Below are positions 36,403 through 47,889 of a stretch of DNA of 64,000 nt, in pieces. The stretch is from Macrostomum hystrix (Eukaryota > Platyhelminthes > Macrostomidae). Numbering within the stretch: the stretch's first letter is position 1; every line of letters starts with the position of its first letter. The stretch lies in the NCBI GenBank assembly GCA_950097015.1, contig CATNEN010000030.1:3333001-3397000 (forward strand), in the 5' to 3' direction. The translations under genes were made by a program, and so were the position numbers. Below the pieces are notes generated by a model. It worked only from the letters and a program-made list of their open reading frames with translations, was not told the origin of the DNA and made no database searches.

Positions 36403-39400
36403 TCAAGCTGTGCCGCTCTCCTTAAGCAGCTTCTCAGTCTCCTGCTCCTGTGCCATCTTGCGAGCCTTGCGCGACTTGCGGGCGGCTAGCTTCTCCTGGA
36501 AGAAATTAAGAGTTCAGTGACTAGCGATCCATTCTGCTCCTTCATCCATGGGCTAGACTAGCAATCCATTCTGCTCCTTCATCCATGGGCTAGACTAGCA
36601 ATCCATTCTGCTCCTTCATCCATGGGCTAGACTAGCGATCCATTCTGCTCCTTCATCCATGAGCTAGACTAGCAATCCATTCTATTCCTTCATCAATGGG
36701 ATAGACTAGCAATCCATTCTATTCCTTCATCCATGGGCTAGACTAGCAATCCATTCTATTCCTTCATCCATGAGCTAGACTAGCAATCCATTCTATTCCT
36801 TCATCCATGAGCTAGACTAGCAATCCATTCTATTCCTTCATCAATGGGCTAGACTAGCAATCCATTATATTCATTCATCCATGAGGCTAGACTAGCAATC
36901 CATTCTATTCCTTCATCCATGAGCTAGACTAGCAATCCATTCTATTCCTTCATCCATGAGCTAGACTAGCAATCCATTCTATTCCTTCATCCATGAGCTA
37001 GACTAGCAATCCATTCTATTCCTTCATCCATGGGCTAGACTAGCAATGCATTCTATTCCTTCATCCATGAGCTAGACTAGCAATCCATTCTATTCCTTCA
37101 TCCATGAGCTAGACTAGCAATGCATTCTATTCCTTCATCCATGAGCTAGACTAGCAATCCATTCTATTCCTTCATCCATGGGCTAGACTAGCAATCCATT
37201 ATATTCATTCATCCATGAGGCTAGACTAGCAATCCATTCTATTCCTTCATCCATGGGCTAGACTAGCAATCCATTATATTCATTCATCCATGAGCTAGAC
37301 TAGCAATCCATTCTATTCCTTCATCCATGAGCTAGACTAGCAATCCATTCTATTCCTTCATCCATGAGCTAGACTAGCAATCCATTCTATTCCTTCATCA
37401 ATGGGCTAGACTAGCAATCCATTATATTCATTCATCCATGAGGCTAGACTAGCAATCCATTCTATTCCTTCATCCATGAGCTAGACTAGCAATCCATTCT
37501 ATTCCTTCATCCATGAGCTAGACTAGCAATCCATTCTATTCCTTCATCCATGAGCTAGACTAGCAATCCATTCTATTCCTTCATCCATGTGCTAGACTAG
37601 CAATGCATTCTATTCCTTCATCCATGAGCTAGACTAGCAATCCATTCTATTCCTTCATCCATGAGCTAGACTAGCAATGCATTCTATTCCTTCATCCATG
37701 AGCTAGACTAGCAATCCATTCTATTCCTTCATCCATGGGCTAGACTAGCAATCCATTCTATTCCTTCATCCGAGCACACTATTGACTCACCTGGAGTCCC
37801 TGCTCCACGCGAGCTCTGTTGAGCTCCTGGGCTCGCTGATATTCCTCCTTGTCGATCTCGTACTGCTTTTTGATTGAGTCGATGTCACCTAACAATTTGC
37901 ACCGCAAAAAAAGGAATTTTTAATAAAAAATAACAACAGAAATCAAATCGATGCTATTATATTACTTCTAGTAGTATTGTGCTTCACAACTCACCGAACA
38001 GCTGTTCCTGACTCGGTGGTGGAGCCAAATCCTTCAGCGAGACCACGTCAATCTTCGGCATGTTCTCCACGGCAGGAGGCTGCGGCGGTCTAGTCGGCTC
38101 CTCCTGCTTCGGCTCCTTCTCCGGACTGCTGCCACCGTCCACCGAGTCCATTCCGGCGGACTCCGCAACTGCGGATTTTTCTTTCCTGCGCTCTCTCTTA
38201 TCCCTCTTCCTGTCTTTACGCCTGTCCTTCTTCGTAGAGCCAGTCACCACCGGGGTCTCGATGGTTATTCCATGGCCAGGCAGCTGCTGTTCGAAGCCCT
38301 CCGGTTGCACAACCTGAACATTCTTCATGAGCTTCTGCATCTCCTCCTGGTTGAGGCTCTCCAATTGTTCTTGCAGGCGGCGGGCGTCAGTTAGATTGCC
38401 GTCTGAAAACAACAGGAATCGGCAGGAAAAAGCAACCAATCAGAGGCTTGATATGATCAAACAACCAATCAGTGGATCGATAAGAATCAGCAACCAATCA
38501 GAGGTTTGGTATGATCAAACAACCAATCAGTGGATCGATAAGATTCAGCAACCAATCAGAGGCTTGATATGATCAAACAACCAATCAGTGGATCGATAAG
38601 AATCAGCAACCAATCAGAGGCTTGATATGATCAAACAACCAATCAGTGGATCGATAAGATTCAGCAACCAATCAGAGGCTTGATATGATCAAGCAACCAA
38701 TCAGTGGATCGATAAGATTCAGCAACCAATCAGAGGTTTGGTATGATCAAACAACCAATCAGTGGATCGATAAGAATCAGCAACCAATCAGAGGCTTGAT
38801 ATGATCAAACAACCAATCAGTGGATCGATAAGATTCAGCAACCAATCAGAGGTTTGGTATGATCAAACAACCAATCAGTGGATCGATAAGAATCAGCAAC
38901 CAATCAGAGGCTTGATATGATCAAACAACCAATCAGTGGATCGATAAGATTCAGCAACCAATCAGAGGTTTGGTATGATCAAACAACCAATCAGTGGATC
39001 GATAAGAATCAGCAACCAATCAGAGGCTTGATATGATCAAACAACCAATCAGTGGATCGATAAGATTCAGCAACCAATCAGAGGTCTGGTATGATCAAAC
39101 AACCAATCAGTGGATCGATAAGATTCAGCAACCAATCAGAGGTTTGGTATGATCAAACAACCAATCAGTGGATCGATAAGATTCAGCAACCAATCAGAGG
39201 TTTGGTATGATCAAACAACCAATCAGTGGATCGATAAGATTCAGCAACCAATCAGAGGTTTGGTATGATCAAACAACCAATCAGTGGATCGATAAGATTC
39301 AGCAACCAATCAGAGGTTTGGTATGATCAAACAACCAATCAGTGGATCGATAAGATTCAGCAACCAATCAGAGGTTTGGTATGATCAAACAACCAATCAG

Positions 39401-42400
39401 TGGATCGATAAGATTCAGCAACCAATCAGAGGTTTGGTATGATCAAACAACCAATCAGTGGATCGATAAGATTCAGCAACCAATCACAGGATCTATAATA
39501 TCTAACAACCAATCAGTGGATCGATAAGCTTCAGCAACCAATCAGAGGACCGATCAAGCAGGAATGCTGAACTCACCCTCGTCCAGCCCAGCCTCGGCCG
39601 CAGCCTCGGTGCCAAGCAGCTCCTCCAGCTTCTGCTTGATGAGCCGAACTCGCTCAGTGCGAAGCAGGCGCTTCTTCTCAAACAGCTCCTCGGTGGCTGA
39701 CAGCAGGTCGCGGTCAATGGTCTTGTCAATTACCTGATTTCGCATTTTTTGGCTGTTTATTTAAGTTTTGTTCTTACAGGTTTTCATTGAGCAATTTAAA
39801 ACAAAAGCCGCTAATCGTGCCAAAGGTCTCAGTTATTTTTCGAAACCCCCTTACCGTGTCGAACCACTGCAGCAAGGCACCGGAGCGCTGGTACATGGCC
39901 CGGTAGACCAACATGGCGTGCATGTGCCTGTCCGGTGTGGCCACATCCGTGAACACATTGCTAGTGGCTCGCTCCAGGGTGACCACCTGCAGTGGAAGGC
40001 CAGTTCCGGCTGCTCATTGTGCCTTGTGCGATTCTAGCTACTGTACCTGGTGCGATTCTAGCTGAAGTGCCTGGTGCGATTTTAGCTGAAGTGCCTGGTG
40101 CGATTCTAGCTACTGTGCCTGGTGCGATTCTAGCTACTGTGTCTGGTGCGATTCTAGCTGAAGTGCCTGGTGCGATTCTAGCTACTGTGCCTGGTGCGAT
40201 TTTAGCTGAAGTGCCTGGTGCGATTTTAGCTGAAGTGCCTGGTGCGATTTTAGCTGAAGTGCTTGGTGCGATTCTAGCTACTGTGCCTGGTGCGATTCTA
40301 GCTACTGTGCCTGGTGCGATTCTAGCTGAAGTGCCTGGTGCGATTCTAGCTACTGTGCCTGGTGCGATTCTAGCTACTGTGCCTGGTGCGATTCTAGCTG
40401 AAGTGCCTGGTGCGATTCTAGCTACTGTGCCTGGTGCGATTCTAGCTACTGTGCCTGGTGCGATTCTAGCTGAAGTGCCTGGTGCAATTTTAGCTGAAGT
40501 GCCTGGTGCAATTTTAGCTGAAGTGCCTGGTGCGATTCTAGCTACTGTGCCTGGTGCGATTTTAGCTGAAGTGCCTGGTGCGATTTTAGCTGAAGTGCCT
40601 GGTGCGATTTTAGCTGAAGTGCTTGGTGCGATTCTAGCTACTGTGCCTGGTGCGATTCTAGCTACTGTGCCTGGTGCGATTCTAGCTGAAGTGCCTGGTG
40701 CGATTCTAGCTACTGTGCCTGGTGCGATTCTAGCTACTGTGCCTGGTGCGATTCTAGCTGAAGTGCCTGGTGCGATTCTAGCTACTGTGCCTGGTGCGAT
40801 TCTAACTACTGTGCCTGGTGCGATTCTAGCTACTGTGCCTGGTGCGATTCTAGCTACTGTGCCTGGTGCGATTTTAGCTGAAGTGCCTTGTGCGATTTTG
40901 GCTACTGTGCCTGGTGCGATTCTGGCTACTGTGCCTGGTGCGATTCTAGCTGAAGTGCCTGGTGCGATTCTAGCTACTGTGCCTGGTGCGATTTTAGCTG
41001 CAGTGCCTGGTGCGATTTTAGCTGAAGTGCCTGGTGCGATTCTAGCTACTGTGCCTGGTGCGATTCTAGCTACTGTGCCTGGTGCGATTTTAGCTGAAGT
41101 GCCTGGTGCGATTCTAGCTACTGTGCCTGGTGCGATTCTAGCTGAAGTGCCTGGTGCGATTTTAGCTACTGTGCCTGGTGCGATTCTAGCTACTGTGCCT
41201 GGTGCGATTCTAGCTGAAGTGCCTGGTGCGATTTTAGCTGAAGTGCCTGGTGCGATTCTAGCTACTGTGCCTGGTGCGATTCTAGCTACTGTGCCTAGTG
41301 CGATTCTAGCTACTGTGCCTGGTGCGATTCTAGCTACTGTGCCTGGTGCGATTCTAGCTGAAGTGCCTGGTGCGATTCTAGCTACTGTGCCTGGTGCGAT
41401 TTTAGCTGAAGTGCCTTGTGCGATTCTAGCTACTGTGCCTGGTTCGATTCTAGCTACTGTGCCTGGTGCGATTTTAGCTGAAGTGCCTGGTGCGATTCTA
41501 GCTACTGTGCCTGGTGCGATTCTAGCTACTGTGCCTGGTGCGATTTTAGCTGCAGTGCCTGGTGCGATTCTAGCTACTGTGCCTGGTGCGATTCTAGCTG
41601 AAGTGCCTGGTGCGATTCTAGCTACTGTGCCTGGTGCGATTCTAGCTACTGTGCCTGGTGCGATTTTAGCTGAAGTGCCTGGTGCGATTCTAGCTACTGT
41701 GCCTGGTGCGATTCTAGCTACTGTGCCTGGTGCTATTCTAGCTACTGTGCCTGGTGCGATTCTAGCTAGTGTGCCTGGTGCGATTCTAGCTACTGTGCCT
41801 GGTGCGATTCTAGCTACTGTGCCTGGTGCGATTCTAGCTACTGTGCCTGGTGCGATTCTAGCTACTGTGCCTGGTGCGATACTAGCTACTGTGCCTGGTG
41901 CGATTCTAGCTACTGTGCCTGGTGCGATTCTAGCTACTGTGCCTGGTGCGATTCTAGCTACTGTGCCTGATTCTACTGATTCTAGCTATCAACTCTCCTA
42001 CGTCTTGACTTAGCGGTAGGGAGCCTCCATGACGGACGCAGCGAGGAGGCGAACTCTCCTACGACTCCTGCTTCGATTCCATCACTGGTTTCAATCAGAT
42101 ATCTAGCTACGATTCCTGCTTCAATTCAATCAAGAGTTTCAATCCGATATCGAGCTACAGCTTCTCTATTTCCTACGAAGCTATAGTCAACTCCTAGCTC
42201 GCCGTCTGAGTGTCTCACCTCGTCCAGCCGGCAGTATGGAAAGTCGATGCCCTTCAGGTAGTTCTGACTGTTGCGCAGGTTGGCGCAGGCGGCCACCAGG
42301 TAGTTGCGCGTCTCCGTAGCGATTGCGTAACGTTGCTGCATCTCGCTGCAAGTGTAAAATGATCGACACACTGTGAGCCGAGAACTTGGCGAGAACTTGA

Positions 42401-45400
42401 GACAGTACAAAAGATAGTGATTATTGAGAATTTCAAATTTATTGACCTTGACCGTTATCAAATCAATACGACTGTACCACATTAGAGTGCATGACCAATT
42501 AAGGAATATATTTGACGTTTATGGTCGATTGAAATATGGGTTGGGAGCTTATGACCTTGGGAGCTTTTGACCTTGGGAGCTTTTGACCTTGGGAGCTTAT
42601 GACCTTGGGAGCTTATGACCTTGGGAGCTTTTGACCTTGGGTGCTTTTGACCTTGGGAGCTTATGACCTTGGGAGCTTATGACCTTGGGAGCTTATGACC
42701 TTGGGTGCATATGACTTTGGGAGCTTATGACCTTGGGAGCTTATGACCTTGGGTGCATATGACTTTGGGTGCATATGACCTTGGGAGCTTATGACAGAGA
42801 AAGGTGTGTGAATTGTGTTTATAACAGATTAGCGACGGTTTAAGATCATAATTAAAGACGTAATTAAAGGCTTATGAACGAATGAAGGCAAGAAGAGGTC
42901 CAACCTTAGATTGGAATCTGAAGATTTCTATTAAGATCGCACATTATCAGCTGTCATCAGTCTCATCAATGTGAGTTCATCGAGTTCCTCACCTAGGCGG
43001 AATGGAGGCGCAAGCTTCCCACTGCTTGACGGAGTGTCCGAGCTGGGCGCACGCGTGGTGGATTAGGAGACGGCCAGCCTGCCAGCGAGCCTTGGCCGCG
43101 GCGATTCTCTGCTGCCTGTCGCTGGTGGCATCGTGCTCCATCTCGAGCCGGAACTCCAGCTCGCTGCCGTACTTGCCGTCGAATATTGTGGCTGCGGGTG
43201 ACGGGGAATGACGTCAGCTTTGCTGGCCATAGACCCCCATTCCAACTGGCCATAGACCCCCATTCCAACTGGCCATAGACCCCCATTCCAACTGGCCATA
43301 GACCCCCATTCCAACTGGCCATAGACCTCCATTCCAACTGGTCATAGACCCCCATTCCAACTGGTCATAGACCCCCATTCCAACTGGCCATAGACCTCCA
43401 TTCCAACTGGTCATAGACCCCCATTCCAACTGGCCATAGACCCCCATTCCAACTCCATTCCAACTGGCCATAGACCTCCATTCCAACTGGCCACAGACCC
43501 CAATTCCAACTGGCCATAGACCTCCATTCCAACTGGCCATAGACCCCCATTCCAACTGGCCATAGACCCCCATTACAACTGGCCATAGACCCCCATTACA
43601 ACTGGCCATAGACCCCCATTACAACTGGCCATAGACCCCCATTCCAACTGGCCATAGACCCCCATTCCAACTGGCCATAGACCTCCATTCCAACTGGCCA
43701 TAGACCCCAATTCCAACTGGCCATAGACCCCCATTCCAACTGGCCATAGACCCCCATTCCAACTGGCCATAGACCTCCATTCCAACTGGCCATAGACACC
43801 CATTCCAACTGGCCATAGACACCCATTCCAACTGGCCATAGACACCCATTTCAACTGGCCATAGACACCCATTCCAACTGGCCATAGACACCCATTTCAA
43901 CTGGCCATAGACACCCATTTTAACTGGCCATAGACACCCATTTCAACTGGCCATAGACACCCATTCCAACTGGCCATAAACAACTATTCCAACTGGCCAT
44001 AGACACCCATTCCAACTGGCCATAGACACCCATTTCAACTGGCCATAGACACCCATTTTAACTGGCCATAGACACCCATTCCAACTGGCCATAAACAACT
44101 ATTCCAACTGGCCATAGACACCCATTCCAACTGGCCATAGACACTCATTTCAATTGGTCATAGACACCCCTTTCAACTGGCCAAAAATTCCAACTGGCCA
44201 TAAACAACTATTCCGACTGGTTATAGTCCCAGTCCGCCTGACCCTTAGACCCCGATTCCGACTCTCAATTCCGATTCGAAATTCCCTAGCCTCCCCAGCT
44301 CACCAAGCATGGCATCCTGCTCTCTGTAGAGGCCCTGCAGCCGGTTGGCGTGTCCGTGCAACTCCTTGACGGCCAGCTTGGCGCTGTCCCGTATCTGCCG
44401 AGCCGCCTGCAGCTCTCGCTCCGCGACCTCCTGCTTGTTGAGCGCAGTCAGGTACTCCTCCTGCTCGCGTGACATTCTCTCGTCGAATGCGGCCTGGTCG
44501 GCGAAGAAGGCGCGCACACTCGGCTGGCGCATATCGTCGACGTCCTTCTTCTCCTTCAGGCTAAGAATTTGTTTGGTTTCTAAAGTACTTGTGTGCCTCA
44601 GTCTTTCGCATGGCAACCATCACAGTCCATGCAAAATGCAAAACTACTTGATAGGGATTTTCCTACTAGAAAGGGATTTTCCTACTATAAAGGGATTTTC
44701 CTACTAGAAAGGGATTTCCCTACTTGATTAGCTACGCGAATCAGTATTAGACTACTTGATTTGTTCACCTGAGTAGATTATTACACTGGAATGTTTAACA
44801 ATTTAATCGATGCTTTCCAAAGTCATTATTATACAAATTGTACTAATAGCAATTCATTCCCACAACTCACGTTTGTTCCTTCCTCGACTCAAACACTGCA
44901 GTAAGCCGTTGAATCTCTTCCTCCAAAGCTTTGAGCTCGTCCCATTTAATCTGTAGGTGCTCAACGACATTCATGGCTTCCAGGCGGTTGATCTCCTTCT
45001 CGATCTCCACGTATCGGAGCAGAGTCTCTGCGTCCATTGTTGTTTGGCCAACCTAACAGGAAATCAGATTGGCTTTATCTGTTTGCGACTTCAAGAGTTA
45101 AACCCACCCGGCCCCAAGAACTCACAGCTTCGTCCTCCTTTGGAGCGGAGGGTGCAACGTTGGAAACCGGCTTCTTCGTCTCAAAGCTGAACGTTGAAGC
45201 AGACTCAGGCTGGGATGAAGGTTGCTGCATGGAGAGAGCATAACATGTTTGTTAAAATCTGTAGACTGAGTATAGATTTCATAAACTGCATTAGTAACTA
45301 ACCTGATAAGTGTTGTGCTGTCGGGACTCCGGAAAATTGTTAGTAGATCGGACATCCATGCCAGGATTTCTGGGGTAGCTAGAAGCACCCCTGTTTCCTG

Positions 45401-45431
45401 AGAAGTGCTGAGTACTGGCTGAGGATCCCAT
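36403..45431 (-). CDS. unrecognised coiled-coil protein, complete, 11 exons, 626 aa
   Basis: I do not recognise the family. Exons in transcript order: 45303-45431, 45126-45224, 44871-45052, 44304-44560, 42993-43191, 42219-42345, 39855-39986, 39577-39733, 37995-38402, 37791-37888, 36403-36495. All are GT-AG with compatible phases. The N-terminal 75 residues are Ser/Gln/Pro-rich and look disordered. Residues 80-230 are charged coiled coil (LLRYVEIEKEINRLEAMNVV). A compact region follows with conserved-looking Trp, Cys and His (FDGKYGSEL, RLLIHHACAQLGHSVKQW, FPYCRLDE, HMHAMLVYRAMYQRSGALLQWFD). Next come more coiled coil, a very basic Lys/Arg tract near aa 480, a Pro/Glu linker, and a basic C-terminus ending KESGTA. 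There is no signal peptide or membrane segment. It is head-to-head with the FSIP1 orthologue, so an axonemal or sperm role is possible but only inferred. Six introns of 310 nt or more carry minisatellites. Confidence 0.88.
36519..37771. repeat. 37-bp minisatellite, about 34 copies (coiled-coil gene, last intron)
   Basis: Unit contains CTAGACTAGCAATCCATTCT. It fills the 1295-nt intron except for about 23 nt and 19 nt at the ends, so both splice signals sit immediately outside the array. Confidence 0.96.
38433..39560. repeat. 58-bp dimeric minisatellite, about 19 copies (coiled-coil gene)
   Basis: Each unit is two diverged 29-bp halves, both starting AACCAATCAG: one continues AGGTTTGGTATGATC, the other TGGATCGATAAG. 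The array therefore contains about 39 CCAAT boxes plus one GATAAG per unit. It fills nearly the whole 1174-nt intron. Confidence 0.96.
40015..41985. repeat. 24-bp minisatellite, about 82 copies (coiled-coil gene)
   Basis: Unit GTGCCTGGTGCGATTCTAGC plus TACT or TGAA. The two end types alternate in patterned blocks. The 673-codon plus-strand frame across it is antisense to the gene and an artefact. Confidence 0.97.
42540..42795. repeat. 16-bp minisatellite, about 16 copies (coiled-coil gene)
   Basis: Unit GACCTTGGGAGCTTAT with TTTT and GCATAT variants, in the 647-nt intron. Confidence 0.94.
43216..44215. repeat. 23-bp minisatellite, about 43 copies (coiled-coil gene)
   Basis: Unit contains CATTCCAACTGGCCATAGAC. 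A multi-unit block marked by TAAACAACTATTCC is repeated (near 43977 and 44092). It fills almost all of the 1112-nt intron. Confidence 0.96.
44640..44725. repeat. small 19-20-bp tandem repeat, about 4 copies
   Basis: GGGATTTTCCTACTAGAAA repeats in the 310-nt intron of the coiled-coil gene; possibly an array at an early stage. Confidence 0.85.
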
Positions 45432-47840
45432 TAGTTTAGTTTGTTAATATAGTCTTAATCTGAAAAAAAAAATTATTTTACTTATTCATAATTTGAGATG
45501 TATAAGACATATACTTAATGCAGACTTCAGGTACATTTAAAACATTTTAAACAAAGGTTTAAAATCTATCGCGACGAATTGCTATCATACAAACATATAT
45601 CAGTGATTCAATTTTCTAAAACCTGCCTTTTCTGAAACCACAGACGAATAATTAAAAATGTAATAAATAGCAAAAAAATTATAATCCTATATAACTTTAC
45701 AGTGCAGTACAGAACATTATAATACACACAGTGCAGCAATAAATTACTGAACAGCTGATGAGCACAGCTAAAAGTAAGATTTTGCTAATATATTTAACGT
45801 TCCATGGAATATTGAATGCTTCTTAATCTAGATAAACCAAAATTGTGTTTTTATAAGTTCAAAATGGCACTATTCTACCGGACCCATCCAATTTAGTACT
45901 TGTTACAAATTAATGATAATTTATGACAGCAAAATTTTAGCAGGCTGTAAGGTGAACAACAAGAATTCAATGGCGACAAGTGAAGTTGAAAACTATAAAC
46001 AAAGAACAGATAAATTTGATATTTATTAATATCGTGTCATTCAAATATCACATTCCAACTTAAGTTCGTTCGCTCTAATCGAAGAAACCTAATTTAATAT
46101 TACCATTAGTAACGAATTCAAGTACTATTTACATTGACACCAGAGGAACATGCATATAACAAATAAACAATAGCGACAGTATTAAAAGCATTCGGTTTTG
46201 CGCGATTCCTAAATCATTTTTTTACAAAAAAAAATCTTTTTTTCGAATAAGATTTATTATTATTATTAACTAAGTAACGTCATTCCACTCCACCGTCGCC
46301 ACTAGCAATGTTTACTTTTTTACCTGGATTGCCCCAAAAAATCCCAGGCCTTGTGAAATTGGACTTATATATAGTGTGCCAACAAATTTTAGTACTCAAT
46401 AGTCCATTCTTCTTGTAGAGAAAAAGTATTTTTCTCGTTGGTCCTTGAGCGCAATATTTAGACGCCATTGACAAGCAAAGTTTGTCCAGAGACTGCGTAG
46501 TGTCATTTCCTTTTCCTTATTTGGCATCTTTTCTTCTTGCTATTAGTGACATGTAACATTAAGTAAGTTCAATTCCAAAAAATTACCACCAAAGAAGGGT
46601 TGAAGCATTACTATATATAAAAAAAATTCATGTTGTTAAATAGCAAAATAAGCACAAAAATATTTGCAGGTGTTTGCATAGAGAAACAAATTATACAGCT
46701 GCTTCAAACATTTACAGACAATTTTGAGCCACAGTTTGCTAGAACACAATTAAATGCGTTTATCTTACTTAAAATATATTGTACTTGTTCAGGTTACTAA
46801 TTTCTAGTGTAAATTATTTTCAACCTAAAAATGTTTTAACAGTTTTAATTCTTAATTCGCCGGGTGTTATAGCTCCATAAAGATATTGCTACGGATTTCA
46901 CTATTAAAGTGTATGACAACATCATTCAAGTCGAATCCAAACATGCATTGGTATTCCTGCGCATAATATTTTAGTACAGAAGATTATATGTACGTTTTTA
47001 ACACTATATATGTGTTTTTTCTGCATTTTTCATTTGTCAATGTCTTAAGTCACATAATAAGTCCTTTTTCTTTGATAGGCATGGACTTTAGATTGAAAAA
47101 ATCCAGAAAAACAATTTGCTTTTTTGCAATCAGTTGCAACTTAGGACCTTACAAGTTGCTGTTTATTACAATTTGAATTCGAATTCAATACAAGATAATC
47201 TAATTGTAATCGCACGTTGGACGTTGAATACAAGTTGTCTCAGACTGCAAGCACATAAGCATATCCTGTAGGTCCCGTAGCAACTAAGAGTTCTTTAAAT
47301 GGTTTTAAGGACTACCGTTTTTAGTCTTGACATGCCGGGAACTACAAGCCACTTGATGTAACACATTTATCTCTAATAACAGCCTAAAAACTCTAATAAC
47401 AGCCTAACAGACTAAAAATATGCATCTTTGAGTGTAAAAAATTCTAGGGATATGTGAAGTATTTCGCATTATTATATATTTCTTTATGGTGCAAATGGAC
47501 TGTCAGATCTGAAATTGTTTAGCTTATAGCTCTATTTAAATTTTCTGAGTGAGTTAATTACTTTTGCTTAAATTACGTAACATTATGAAATCCTCCATTC
47601 TAAATATTGTATTATTATTGTGTCCTGAAAAAATGTTTAGCAGTACTTATGAATTCATTTTTATTAAGACTAATAAAAAGTTTTCAATTTTTCTTTCCTA
47701 CCATTTTTGTCATGGATTGGATGACAAGTTTATGATTTTTTGGAATCGGAAACTTGAATTAGTTTTTAGTAGTACCTAAACTACTGTAAGAAGCAGTGAC
47801 GAATAGGTCTAGTGCGCTATGAACCAATTCTTTTTTGCAG
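45432..47840. other. shared upstream region of two divergent genes
   Basis: AT-rich, no tandem array or SINE. On the minus strand a ten-T tract with CAG just upstream of the coiled-coil ATG (plus-strand 45460-45472) indicates a 5'-UTR intron; a similar acceptor precedes FSIP1 at 47840. The promoters should lie between. Confidence 0.55.
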
Positions 47841-47889
47841 GGTTATTCGCGGATTCTGAACACTTGCACTTCTTCCGCTACTAGAAGCA

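Noticed and set aside
39992-42013. 673-codon PGAILATV repeat frame
   Set aside because: Antisense to a well-supported gene and confined to an intronic 24-bp array.
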